From assembly GCA_050084985.1 (NCBI GenBank), contig JBITNC010000001.1, positions 24,118,001-24,182,000 of the forward strand: DNA of 64,000 bases. Reading direction: 5' to 3'. A program made the translations under genes and the position numbers. The stretch's first letter is position 1. Every line of letters starts with the position of its first letter. This document shows positions 46,145 through 56,969 of this stretch, one piece after another. The stretch is from Nageia nagi (Eukaryota; Pinophyta). The notes under the pieces were generated by a model, which was not told where the DNA came from, did not search any database, and saw only the letters and a program-made list of their open reading frames with translations.

Positions 46145-46815
46145 CTATCCTTTACCTATGCAACATTGTCCTGGCTCCCACTTCTTGCAAGGGAAGCACT
46201 TACCCTCTTGTCTGAGTTTCTTCCTAATGACAGAATCCAATTGATCCGATCCAGGTGTGGGGGGTTCCTTGGCCTTGTTAGGCCCCTCCCACATCCGCCG
46301 ACTTGGTGATGCCTTGTTAGCTGATCGTCCCCCAAGGGATTTCATGGTAGACTCCAAGTCATATGCTGCTCGAATGACATCGTCTAAGGTCCTAGGATAT
46401 GAAACCTTGACCATCCCCCTCAACAGTTCGGCCAACCCCTCAATGAACATGAATATGTCAATCTCTCCTCAGGAATGTGGTAGATCATTACAACTAGCTT
46501 CTGAAACCCCGTCACAAACTCATCCACTGTCTCTGTCTGCCTCAAAGAGTTCAGTTCCTGGAAGTAGTCATTCTCCTTCTTTCGATCGAACCTCTTCACC
46601 AACCTCCTAGTGAACTCCTCAAACATGATGTCAACATAGCCTTGACTCACCATGCCATGCCGCCGCCACTCCAATGCATCTCCTTCAAGGTGCAGAGATG
46701 CAAAATTGATGGCTTCCTCCTCCATCATGTTAGGGTTCAAAACAAAGTATGTCTGCAGTTGTTGCACCCAGGCTCTTGCCATCATCTTCTTGCCATCAAA
46801 CGTGGGCACTTGCAT
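46145..46815 (-). pseudogene. B gag capsid and zinc knuckle
   Basis: Two frames joined by a shift near 46440. The first has MQVPTFDGKKMMARAWVQQ and RKKENDYFQELNSLRQTET; the second has MFIEGLAELLRGMVKVSYP and knuckle CFPCKKWEPGQCCIGKG. The His of the knuckle (GHRC in F and C) is Gln here. Strong similarity to F's capsid. Confidence 0.88.
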
Positions 46816-47169
46816 CTTACCAATCTTGTGTTGTAGCTCTCTTTTTCCGTCCCACTGCCCTCCTAACTAACATTGGCCATGTGAGCCACCCTTCAACCCC
46901 AATAGCTCCAGATAACTGCTGAAATCGATGTCTCGCCTCACATCCAAATGCAACAGGTTGTAATCTCTATGATGCTTGTTTAGTTCCAGCAGACCCAACA
47001 CCATTGCCCTCGAGTCCTCTCCTCCTTTATATGAGAACATGGGCTTGATCGGTCTAGGAATGATTGGCTGATCATCCCTTCCTCCAACGTTGGTCTCGAA
47101 GTAGCACTTGAGAAGTGGGCTTTCCTACTGAGGCATACGTTGTGACTGAGATCTAGAGAATTGTGGTAC

Positions 47170-47935
47170 AAATTGCTCCCTGGATCCTCAGATGGAATCC
47201 TTATACCTCATGCTCCTAGATCTCCTCAACGAATGCTCACCATTCGTCTTATCTCCCTTCAAAAACTCTCCGAAGTCATTGTCATCCAGAGGTGGGGGTG
47301 GGGTGGCTTCCTTGGCATGACGTGGGGTCCTCAAACCCTCATTTCCTTGTCGTGACCCCTCTTGGCCTTCATCATGATGACATGAGCCTTCATGGCCTCC
47401 CCTATCACCATGTGCGGCTCGAAAACCCCCCAGGGAATGGCGTAGATCTGGATCTTGATTATCCTCCACTCGTGGACCTACTCCCTCGTCCTTGGTCCTT
47501 CACCCATGCCTTCTACTATCTAAGTCATGTCGAAAAGCCTCTAGATCATTCTAGACATGGTGCCTTACTCTCAGCTCTTCTCTTCCTTGCCATCTCTGTT
47601 GATCTACTTCCTCTTCTTCGCCCCAATACCAATCCATTCTTTGCTCCAAAGATCACATAGTTCCTATCATGTTGTGCAACACTGAGATCAAAGCCCAAAA
47701 CTTCCATTCGGGTGTGCCATCCCGATTTCTCCTCCTCTCAACCAGGGATTCTCCAGCACAGCTCCCTCACATTCCCTCTCCAAGATCTCTATCTCCTCTT
47801 CAATCCAATGTCTACGTCCTTCTTCTTGGTGGCCATCTTCGGACCTCCCTCCCTTCTTAGCGGAAGACATCTCTCTCTTACTGGATCTCGTGTAATAACG
47901 GTGGATCTTGGGTCTCATACAACAAGCTGGCAAGA
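47170..47935 (-). pseudogene. B gag amino-terminal part
   Basis: From 47933: MRPKIHRYYTRSSKRE-type start, then charged Glu/Arg-rich sequence in two frames to about 47188 (HSLRRSRSMRYKDSI). In C the matching place is broken by solo LTR D. Function presumably Gag matrix-like; only the start motif is shared with F. Confidence 0.7.
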
Positions 47936-47940
47936 TCTAG

Positions 47941-47952
47941 GCTTTGATACCA
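47941..47952 (-). other. B primer-binding site
   Basis: Minus-strand TGGTATCAAAGC, initiator-Met type with one change, two bases from the LTR. Confidence 0.9.
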
Positions 47953-47954
47953 CT

Positions 47955-49086
47955 TGTGACGATCTAAAATCACTCTCAATACAAATGACTCCAACTATGC
48001 AACTCAAACCCTCAACAAATGAAGCTAGCACACCTACGTTGGGCCCTTAGGGCACCGTAACACCCCACAATGCAAACGTGAGCCTCCCAAGGCCTCCACA
48101 CAACCCCTACACCCTGATGTCAGCCCTCTAGGGTACACAGTATCTCTTGGCACCTCAACGAATGCCTCACAGATATGAACACAACACAATGTAGCTTCCA
48201 AGACCAATATACAAGAGACAACACATACACATCAATGAACAACACAATGGAGAGAGACACAAGCTATATTATATCATGGAATAATAATGGAGTACAATGA
48301 GGATCTCAACATCCAGATCTAGGATTCCAAACCCTTGTACAAGCCGAACACCATAGGAAAGACCAACTCCCTCAGACTCTGAATCCTCTCCTGCAAAGGA
48401 GCCTCCTTGAACCCTGGATAACCACTGAAGGTAGAAGCTCGCCCTCAGAATACCATCGGATGGACTAGGTGACCCACCTAAGTCATAAGTGCCAAGCTCC
48501 AAACCCTGTCACCCCTCAAAACACTACCTATGAAGAATGCTCGGCACAGCCAAGACTTGCAAGCCCAATCAGGTTCAATGTAATAGAAGTATAATCAATA
48601 GCTAACCTCATCATGGAGCTCCATCCTCAATATATAGCCTCTCGTGTCTATCCACCATGCCTCGATATCATCCTAAGCCAAGTCTATTCCAACGTTGGGG
48701 TTAACAGGTCAACCATGCCAACATGGGGGTCATAAAGGCCCTCAAGGCTAACATGGGTCTAATGGGCCTCTCAAGGCTGACGTGGGGTCTAAGTGGCCTC
48801 ATAAGCCAGTGTGGGGTATGTGGGGCCCTCCCAACATTGCTATGCTCCTCCATGCACTCTGGCCTACACAAGACTCATACCTATATAGGGATTCCCACAA
48901 TCCAAGATAACAAAATACAAACTAACACAACAATACTCAAGGTGAGACGTCCCATTACTGGGCTCATAGTAGGGTCAACAGACCATAACCTCCTACTTGA
49001 GTTACACATGTACGTGACAATGAACAAACACTAGATTACAAAGTGACCATAACACAATTTGTCAATGGTCCAAATGGGACGTCACA
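47955..49086 (-). repeat. B 5' LTR (1,132 bp)
   Basis: Same ends as the 3' LTR; 49081-49086 GTCACA is followed by the GGGCA duplication. Confidence 0.92.
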
Positions 49087-51651
49087 GGGCATGATTAACT
49101 TATGGCCAGTATGGAGACCTAGAACGGCCAGATGATCAAAGTAGCAAAATAGCATACCCCGAAGTCATGAAGAGAGTTCAGCTCAGCCAGTAGCCAAGTC
49201 AGGGCTCGATTTCAAGAGATACCTCACGGGATGGAGTTGTGGATCACAACAACAACTAGATAGTGGAGTTTTGAGTGAATGGCCACCAGAGTAGAAAAAG
49301 TGTCGTTTTGGCAAGATTGAGCAACAAAGGTGCCGAGACGACAAAAGATGCATTTTTCGACGAGTTTGAGCCCAAGAGCAATGGATACAATTAAGATTAT
49401 AAAAATGCACGTTTTTGTACAAATTGAGCCCAGAAAGGGCATCTATAGCCAAAAAGCGCATTTTTGTCAATTTTGAGCCTGAAGAGAGAAAATGGTCAGC
49501 TACACGGAAAAGCGCATTTTGGTCAATTTTGAGCCCGAAAGTCGTCAGTATATTAAAAATGTGTATTTTTGCATAGTTTAAGCCCGAAAGCTCAAAAATG
49601 ACCAAAATTGCAAATTTGAGCTCAAAGTGCTTAGAATGCCCGAAAATGCTAGATATGGAAATTTTTGCATATCTTGAGTCCAAAAAGGTCAGAAATGTAG
49701 ACTTTGAGCTCGAAATGCCCAAAATGATCGTTTTTTCACCATTCAAGCTCGAAAATGTCCGAAAAATGGTCGAAATGCTTACTTAGCCTAGAAATGCACC
49801 GTTTGGGCCCGTAAAAGATGGAAACGGTCGGGAATGTACAGTATAGCCTGGGATGAATGAGGAAAACAAGTTTGAGCACAATTGACGGCCAGGATCAGAA
49901 AACGAGCATTTTGGCATCTGAAAAGCTTCAGGTTGACCCCAAAAAAGTGAGTTTTTTCAAAATACTAGAAATGAAAATCCGAGAGAGAGGTGTGGTGCCA
50001 AATAACAAATCAAGGCCAATTTGCTCTTGGAAATGTCAAAAGAACTCGAGTTTGGAATCCCGGAAAGTTAGGAGGGAGTTTTACAAGTTTTCCCTCGGTC
50101 TAATTTCGAAAAATGGCCTATTCTCTTCAAAACCTGTGCCTACCTTTTGGGAGACCAAGATTGATCCAAAATGGCAATTTTTGAACTCAAAAGCATGGAG
50201 ATTGCAATTCTACATGAAATTGGTCTTCAAAGTTCACGATTTCGATGAGTTTTGCTCCACCAAAAGTGAGAAAGATGGAAAATGCGCAAAAGTACAGCCA
50301 AAAGGAATGCTCCAAATTTTCTAAAATTCCAAAAGTGTTAAAATGAAAATCTAAGAGTGAGGTAGGGTGACAAATCAAAAATTAAGCACCTTTCCTCTTG
50401 GAATTTTCGAAATTAAGCAATGTTTGCCCCTCCTAAAGCTAGATGCTGGTTTTGCCTTGTTTCCCTCAAACTCTCAAATTTGAAAAATGGCCTAAACATC
50501 CTAAAACCTGCACCTACCCTTCTTGTACCCTAAATTTGAAAAAAAATGAAAATCTTAACCTTGAAGGGCTGTAGGATGGGATTCCATACAAGATTGGTGA
50601 TTTGAGTTTTCCAAAGAAATGACATCTACTTCCTCAAATCATCAAAATTCGTTTGACCAATGAGAGAGCTTCAAATTTTCTCAAAATTTTCCAAAATTGG
50701 TCAAATCAAAAAAGGAAAGTGAGGTAGAGTGCAAAATTCAATGGGGATCAACATTGCCTCTTGCAATGTTGCAAAAAAATCAATTTTACCCCCTCAAAAG
50801 GCTAGGCGGCAGTTTTGGCTTGTTTCCCCCATTTTCAAATTTTTCAAGAAACATGCCTAAAGTCCTAATTTTGCTCAAAATTCAAAATTTTTGATCCAAA
50901 GAGCATGGGAAATCCAATTTCGCACATCATTCATGTTTTACATTTTTGAAAACAAGTCGATCTACTCCTTCAAAATTCCAAAATTTGGATCAGCCAATGG
51001 GAGAGCTCCAAAATTTTCCAAAGTTTTAAAAAATATCAAAATCAAAATAGGAAAGAAAGGTAGAGTGCAAAATCCAAATGTAAGCATCTCTGCCTCTTGC
51101 AAATTTGCCCAAAAACCAATTTTTGACCACCTTAAAGATAGGCGCTGATTTTCCAAGCTTTCCTCCATTTTGCTATTTTTGAAAACTTGCCTAAACATTC
51201 TAAAACCTGCGCCTAGACTCCTTGGTCCCTAAAAGTGCCCAAAATGGCAATTTTATGCTTCTATGAGGTGGGTGGTGTGATTTTACACCATTTTGACATA
51301 TAATTTGTGCAATTTGGCCCACACAAACTCCCAAAAACTATCTTTTTGCATCAAAAAGGGATTCAAGGGCCGAGAAAACTAAAAAAATTTGGATATTTCC
51401 TCAAAAATCTCAAACTTCAAAATCCAAATTTGAAGTGTGGAGGTTGTAGAGCATCCAAAGGCCATCACTTTCGCTTCCTAAACCCCCCACATTGCACCAA
51501 ATCAGCTGCTTCCACACTTAGGCGCAGGTTTGGCTTTTTTTCCATGCTTTCCCATGTTTTCAAACATTTGCAAGGAGGATAAGTCCAAAATGCAAGCTTT
51601 TGACTTCGGGTTAATTTGGTGTTGACATGTGGCACTACTTGACCCCCTAGC

Positions 51652-51661
51652 TCTATAAATA
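51652..51661 (+). promoter_or_regulatory. P1 TATA box of A'
   Basis: TCTATAAATA with ACATGTGGCAC about 29 bases upstream, as in G. Confidence 0.65.
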
Positions 51662-51676
51662 AAGCCATACCCCCCT

Positions 51677-52124
51677 CCCATGCAGCAGTCATTATGACGT
51701 CAATTGCAGCCTTCAAACAATTGGCAGATGTGGCCTCACACACAGTCCAATCAGATACAGCCAACATGTCATCAAGTGCAGCTCTTAAGACATGAACAGA
51801 ATCCTCCAAGAATGCCATAATTGTCCCTGTATCAACATCAACCAATTCCCTAACATGTGCAGCCCATAGTAAGCAATTGGCAGCCCTGAAACTATCACAA
51901 GATGATGCATCAACAGCCCCATTCACCTTTGCAACCAATACACTTCCAACTGCAGCCTCAAGAGTGTCAACAAACGCAGCCTTTCCTATGTTAACAGCAA
52001 CTTCAAATTCACCAAATGCATCAGTCCCATGTATGACAACATTAGTGTTTGCTCCTCCTCTTGCAAGAACCATAACATCATAAAAATGCAGCCCATAATG
52101 AGTGGACAGCAACACCCAATGCAA
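51677..52124 (-). CDS. Unidentified ORF, Ala/Val/Asp-rich
   Basis: Minus-strand frame of 219 residues that starts at 52124 and runs past the junction to 51465; the part to 51677 is about 149 residues. It begins MHWVLLSTHYGLHFYD and contains AFGEFEVAVNIGKAAFVDT and ALDDMLAVSDWTVCEA. No family recognised. Nucleotide composition is richer in GC and in CA/GCAGC words than the flanking LTRs. It could be a captured host fragment, the extension of the accessory gene, or chance. The complementary strand is also fairly open (51877-52083). Confidence 0.35.
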
Positions 52125-52440
52125 CCTTCACTTTATCAGTCAATATACCATCATATGCAACCCACATCATCATCTCAACAGTGACTGGAAGCATTGCAAC
52201 AATAACCCTCCCAACAATGATAGCTGATGATACTATGATCACTCTCATTGTGACATTGTCAAAGCCTTTGTCTTCCAAAGTGAGATCTGAAACCAACAAG
52301 GCTGAATGAACGGACAATGCATACCTCCAACAACTCAAGTGATCATTTGGAACACAACGTTCCATACTCATGGCTGCAAGTATTTCTTTGTGGACTGAAA
52401 TTGTAAGAGGGAATCCTCTAATGGTTGTGCAGTCTTCCAA
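52078..52440 (-). CDS. Unidentified ORF of 120 residues
   Basis: Starts MEDCTTIRGFPLTISVHKE. It contains SMERCVPNDHLSCWRYALSV and a hydrophobic stretch VIIVSSAIIVGRVIVAMLPV that could span a membrane. It overlaps the next frame by about 46 bases in a different phase, so the two may be one gene with a shift. The frame is open upstream of the ATG. No family recognised. Confidence 0.4.
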   Translation of the reverse strand: MEDCTTIRGFPLTISVHKEILAAMSMERCVPNDHLSCWRYALSVHSALLVSDLTLEDKGFDNVTMRVIIVSSAIIVGRVIVAMLPVTVEMMMWVAYDGILTDKVKVALGVAVHSLWAAFL

Positions 52441-52610
52441 TATTGATGACAGTATTCCAATAGTATTGGCATGCCAACAGTCTTTCTTCTCAGATCATGC
52501 ATCATTTGATAGCTATTGCCCCACCTAGCAATTAGTTCATGGATCCTGCCTTGTACGACGAATGATCCACTCTCCTCGATAAAGAAATTAGTTATTCCTA
52601 GGAATAACTC

Positions 52611-53117
52611 CTAAATGGCTTCCTTGGTTTCCTTTATCCACTCCTCTTTGAACGCTTGAATCCCAGTATTCAAGGAAATCTGCTTCCTGATGTCTTGAAC
52701 TATCAAGTTAGTAGCTTGGATATCAACGATCAATTTTTTCTGTTCGGCCAATTCTCTTTTAAGCTCCCTGATCTCTATCTTCTGTGCGGTGTTCTCCTCT
52801 GTCAGTGCCATAGAATTTGTGACGATTGCATGTTGCCTACCCAAAGTTCCTATCTTTCTACATGGCTCTTCTTTTGTTTCCAACACTAATGCAAATTCCC
52901 CACTGGCATTTCTTTTCCTTCCTGCAGCAATGGTATCAGTGACGATGGAGTTATCCTTCATTGAGACATAAGTTTTTATATGTTCAAGTTCAGTATCTGA
53001 ATCTTGATCGGTTTCAAGGTCGGCACAAGCTTCAAATAGGTGGTATGCTCTTAAATTGTTCAAGAACACCTTCATGTCAAAATTGTAACTTGGTTCAGGA
53101 TCAGCAACTGTAGCCAC
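52611..53117 (-). CDS. Family-A accessory ORF, coiled coil (168 residues)
   Basis: Starts MATVADPEPSYNFDMKVFLN and is acidic to about residue 45. From about residue 105 it has a heptad-like stretch, NTAQKIEIRELKRELAEQKK, typical of a coiled coil. Aligns loosely with 15423-15737 of G (GEFALVLETKEEP versus RKFALTVKIEEAP). Follows ORF1 on the same strand. May be the C-terminal part of the same accessory protein after frameshifts. Confidence 0.5.
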   Translation of the reverse strand: MATVADPEPSYNFDMKVFLNNLRAYHLFEACADLETDQDSDTELEHIKTYVSMKDNSIVTDTIAAGRKRNASGEFALVLETKEEPCRKIGTLGRQHAIVTNSMALTEENTAQKIEIRELKRELAEQKKLIVDIQATNLIVQDIRKQISLNTGIQAFKEEWIKETKEAI

Positions 53118-54091
53118 TTGTCTCTCAAGATTTCCTTGATGTTCATCTTCTCTCGTCTTTTTCCTTTGGTCTTCATTTTCACCTTCATCCTCTTCGTTTC
53201 CTTCATGAGGAAGCTATTCCCTTGGACATTGAGGTCCTTCTTAGCGCAATTGGTGGAGGTTTTCTCTGAGGTGGAGGTGTCTTCTTTGATTATCGAGGTG
53301 CAAAAGCTTGTGTAGAGGTGGGTTTTGTAGCTTGTACGAGTTCTTCCACGATAGGAAGATCTATGGTCAGTATCTCCTTGACTAGTGAATATGATTCATT
53401 GTCTAAGATATAAGGTATTTTTGATATCTAGCCATCTTCCAAGGGCTCTCTTAAGAGGTCTCCTTCATCAATCTCATATTCATCCTTGTTATCACTGGAA
53501 GGAGAAGTAGGAGAACTAGGGCCAAAATAATATAATTTTCCATCTAGGGATGGACCTCTGGGAGGAACTTCCACCAGCTTCTTCAAGTTGTATGGGTGTG
53601 AAGTGCTACAAGTCTCTTTAGTGCTTTTTATCTCTTGTGATAATCCTTGTATGGTCTGATCAATAGTTTGCCCTAGTTGAACAATGAGTGTAGCATATTC
53701 AGTGTGTCAAACTCACGAAAGGTGAGATTGGTCGAGGCATGTACGAAATCGAGGTATTCCCTTTAAGGATTGTCGAAGGATGTATCTTGGTTACTACGTT
53801 CTCCTCTTGCAGACCTCTCTTCTTCTTCTTCTTCTTCTTCTTCTTCTTCTTCTTGGTTACTATCTGCAAAAGTTTCTCTTCCACTGCCAAGTCCCTGTTT
53901 ATTTTCATCTACTCTATATCATTTACATTTTTGTACCATTCAAGCTTTCCTAGGGACTTGTGGGGGTAATCGGTTTGCCAAGTTTTCTTGAAAAATGTGC
54001 CTATTACACCCTCAAGATCATAGTAATCTACTGCCTGTTCTATTGTGAAGCCGTAGTATGCCAACTCCGTCTTCAATGTTTTGACTCAATG
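53118..54091 (-). pseudogene. Decayed link between ORF1 and coiled-coil ORF in H
   Basis: No frame longer than about 70 residues that fits neighbours. Contains a TTC microsatellite. Nucleotide similarity to the matching span of G is patchy. Confidence 0.4.
53817..53854. repeat. (TTC)n microsatellite
   Basis: About 12 uninterrupted TCT/TTC units; on the minus strand it would encode a Lys run. Confidence 0.97.
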
Positions 54092-55130
54092 CTAGGACGT
54101 GCATTCGTACTTCCCTATGCGGATTGGTAATTTACAAGTGGTGGCATCTTTCTTACAACAAACTTTCTCGTGTAGGTACGATAAATGTCTATAAAGTTCC
54201 ATCCATATGAACCAATCACTTGCATAACGAGGAAGTTTGTAAGGTGGCTTAATTGACCTGTAGACCCTGATGTATGTGGCATCTGTTTCTTCGAGATAGA
54301 AATCTTCAAGTCCTCGAAGAGCTTGGATTGCTGCCTCTGATATTCTAGTCATATTGTAGGTTCCCTTTATTTCCTTATATGTTTGGCAATCGAATCCGTC
54401 ATTCATCATTTTGAATTCGTCCCACCGTCTTTTTAGCTGAAATCTAGGGTAGCTCTGCCATATTAGCATTTCTAGGTCAAATAGGTACTTGGTATATGCT
54501 ATGGTAGATTTTTTGTTCTTGCCATGTAGGAGCAAGAATACTAAGTAAAAGCTCATGTAGAATCTTTTAGTTTCTACGAGTCTGGACAACTATTGGGCCA
54601 TATAGTCACTGATCACCTTGCTCCATGTGATCCCTTTGCCTCGGTTGATCTGATGTATGAAGCCTACGAACTCCTTGAATCTTTGGTCATTTTCTTGCCC
54701 TAATATTCTACACAACATGCTGATTATAGTAGAGACTATCGGATAGAAGTCTATCCTCCTCGGTTGGCTTAAGGCCTTTGCCTTGAAGTATTTACATTCG
54801 TCGACCAACCAATCTCTTATTAAATTTCCAGGCTTTGTCATGCTGTTGAAGAATTTAACGAAGACCACAATACTATATATGATTCCCTCATTGCTCCAGG
54901 TAAAGGTGCTCTCTATTCCTTCCATCATGAAGTCTAGTATCTTGGTGCCTTCATTGTCGTTGACGATTCTCTCCTTGTAGTATATGGCTACTTCAAGGCA
55001 CAATTCTGGACTAAGCAAGTGTGTCGTTGAGCAATTGTTCATATGGAATCTTGGCCATATTTTCTAATGACTTGATGGGGTCAATGGATGCCCAGCCTAT
55101 CTCTGATCTGACAAAGGCCATCTACTAATG
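54092..55130 (-). pseudogene. ORF1 of family A (copy in H)
   Basis: Two frames, 55042-54590 and 54589-54092, separated by one stop, plus upstream text from about 55130 (MAFVRSEIGWASIDPIK). Motifs in the order seen in G: IDPIKSLENMAKIP, LSPELCLEVAIYY, FMMEGIESTFTWSNEG, LIRDWLVDECKYFKAKALS, FYPIVSTIISMLCRILG, GITWSKVISDYMAQ, FYLVFLLLHGK, ATYIRVYRSIKPPYKLPRYA. Better preserved than G; only a TAG codon breaks the long frame. Unknown family, no transmembrane or nuclease motif obvious. Confidence 0.7.
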
Positions 55131-55177
55131 TGGCTGCAAGGAAAGCAGCCTTCCCTCCTTTTTCCTGGGTGATCATC

Positions 55178-55396
55178 CTAGTCTTCATGAGCCTCTCCAT
55201 CTAAGACTCGATTAGACAAGTCCTTATTCTCCCTCAGTAGTTGCTCCATCGTAACATAACGCCCACTCTCTTCCTCAAGATTGAGAACCCGGGCTCGAAG
55301 GTCAACTAGATGCATATTCAGGGATGGCTGGTCTTTCTCGGGCAAAGCCAATGAATTTTCCATCGCTCTCTCCACAATTCTTTGAGAATGGGCCAA
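55178..55396 (-). CDS. Short ORF upstream of ORF1 in H (72 residues)
   Basis: MAHSQRIVERAMENSLALPE, then LNMHLVDLRARVLNLEEESG and MEQLLRENKDLSNRV: leucine heptads suggest a coiled coil. Probably the amino-terminal exon part of ORF1. The matching region was not found in G. Confidence 0.45.
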   Translation of the reverse strand: MAHSQRIVERAMENSLALPEKDQPSLNMHLVDLRARVLNLEEESGRYVTMEQLLRENKDLSNRVLDGEAHED

Positions 55397-55673
55397 TCAC
55401 TTTTTATGTTGCTGAGAGATGCTCGGTGTCGTGGGTGATGGCATCATGGGGCTTTGAGCTGGTTCACCACATTGAACCCCTTGCTCCATAGTTGCCACTT
55501 TCTCCTGGGCCCCAACCGAAGTCCCACCGCTGTGCTTATCCACATGAGTCCCTTCGACCGGCATACTGATCCCACAGATTTAAGCCCACAATAACACACT
55601 CTTGCTTTCCCAAGGAAACTGAGTCACACTACTTAGCACTTTTCAGCTAGCTTTGGTCGGATATTCACACAAC

Positions 55674-56959
55674 CTGCAACCAACAACAAGGTTTGATCAG
55701 AACCTTGGTATGAGGAATGCAAGGAAAGCAAGTTGAGCATTGCAGCAATCACACGCATGCAATCACAGGCATCAACGACATGGGCATAGTGCACACACAA
55801 CTCCCCCACCCCATTGACTCTCTACAGTTTTACGGGCATGGAGGATGCATTGCTGCATATTGTGAAATGCAAGATGCACCCATGTTGCTTCCTTGGGCAA
55901 CTCCTCGACCTGGGTGCACGCCCTCACTGACGGCATCGAGGTCCTTCCGACATCACCCATCGGGATTGGTACCATTTGTGCATCACATGCACTCTCCCGG
56001 GAGTCCCTTGGAGTGCCCCGAATCACACAGCGTGGCCTCCATCACAAGGGGAAATTTCAACCCGAAGGTCTACTATTGCACGCCCTGTAGGCCGCGTGCA
56101 CACTCGTCCCATCCTTACCGCTAAGGTCCGGCCCGAGTGAACAAGGCAGGACTCTCCATTCTCATCTTACCAATCCTCAAGGTCCGAGACGTGGAGTTCC
56201 ATATCGGATGGCTACAATCCGCACATCCTATCGAATTGCCTTTTTCCTAGATGGCTATAGTCTGCACATCCTATCGAATTGCTCACATAGAGTACCACCA
56301 TGGGAAGGTACACATGCCTCTGGCGCATGGACGACCCAAACTTGGTAAGACGCAACCATGGTAGGTCCTTATGCATCTCGACACTCGGTCTACTGATGCG
56401 GTCCCTTGAGCCCCTTGGCACTTGACCCGTCGGTTCCCGGTGACCATCCTCGGGCTATCTCCTTAGGCGAGATCAGGCCGAGGCAACCATTACCCGATAT
56501 ACACATGCCTCATGTGGGTCACATCAGCACGATGCATTCGGTATATGGTATCCTCTTTACCCAGACCCTAAGAGGCTCTCCTATATGAGGTATTTCAGTT
56601 TGGTATTCACTTTGAAGTTGGGATCTTTAAAAATTTGGGAGTTTTTAAGCCTTAAAAAAATATTTTTTATGTTTTTTCACGTATTTTCGAAAAGTTTGAA
56701 AATGGTGAAAATGGCCAAAAGATAGGGGGTTCCAAAATTTGGAAAAAACTTAAAAAGTGGATTTGACCTTATGGATGGATAGAGGATGAGATTCTAAGGT
56801 TTTTGCAAAAACTTGAAAAGGTTTGGGGTTATTTTGGATCTTGTGAGCAAATTTCAAGTTTTTGAACAAGTCTATGGGGTTTTGTGAGGATTTTTCTCAA
56901 AAATGGGTACATGGAGGCTCAAGGAGAGTGTTGTGGAGCAAATGAGAGATTTAGGGGGA
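55674..56959 (-). other. H leader with 3' splice-like site and GC-rich block
   Basis: Minus-strand TTGTTGTTGGTTGCAG at about 55690-55674 is a good acceptor before the ORF1 group. From about 55780 to 56590 the sequence is clearly GC-richer than its surroundings and contains a repeat of ATGGCTA...TGCACATCCTATCGAATTGC (56211 and 56254). No gene recognised in the block. Confidence 0.5.
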
Positions 56960-56969
56960 TATTTATAGG
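56960..56969 (-). promoter_or_regulatory. P1 TATA box of H
   Basis: Minus-strand CCTATAAATA. No ACATGTGGCAC block seen upstream. Confidence 0.55.

Larger units (their letters stand above)
43883..49086 (-). mobile_element. Element B: non-autonomous gag-protease LTR retrotransposon
   Basis: Sibling of C on the minus strand, 5.2 kb, with LTRs of 1,137 and 1,132 bp. Duplication GGGAA (43878-43882) / GGGCA (49087-49091); the homologous empty site in G reads GGGCA, so the left copy mutated. Only gag and protease are encoded. Confidence 0.93.
43797..51676 (+). repeat. Family-A LTR A' (U3 and P1), split by element B
   Basis: Segments 43797-43882 and 49087-51676. Starts TGTTGTGTCCGCACAACA. After removal of B the text AGCAACATTGC...GGGCATGAT runs through as in G (minus strand near 21380-21400). 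Carries boxes of the array type at a longer spacing, plus P1 at 51652. After P1 homology stops at 51676, where inverted element H begins. Confidence 0.8.

Noticed and set aside
53699-53908. Lys-rich ORF
   Set aside because: Produced by the TTC microsatellite.
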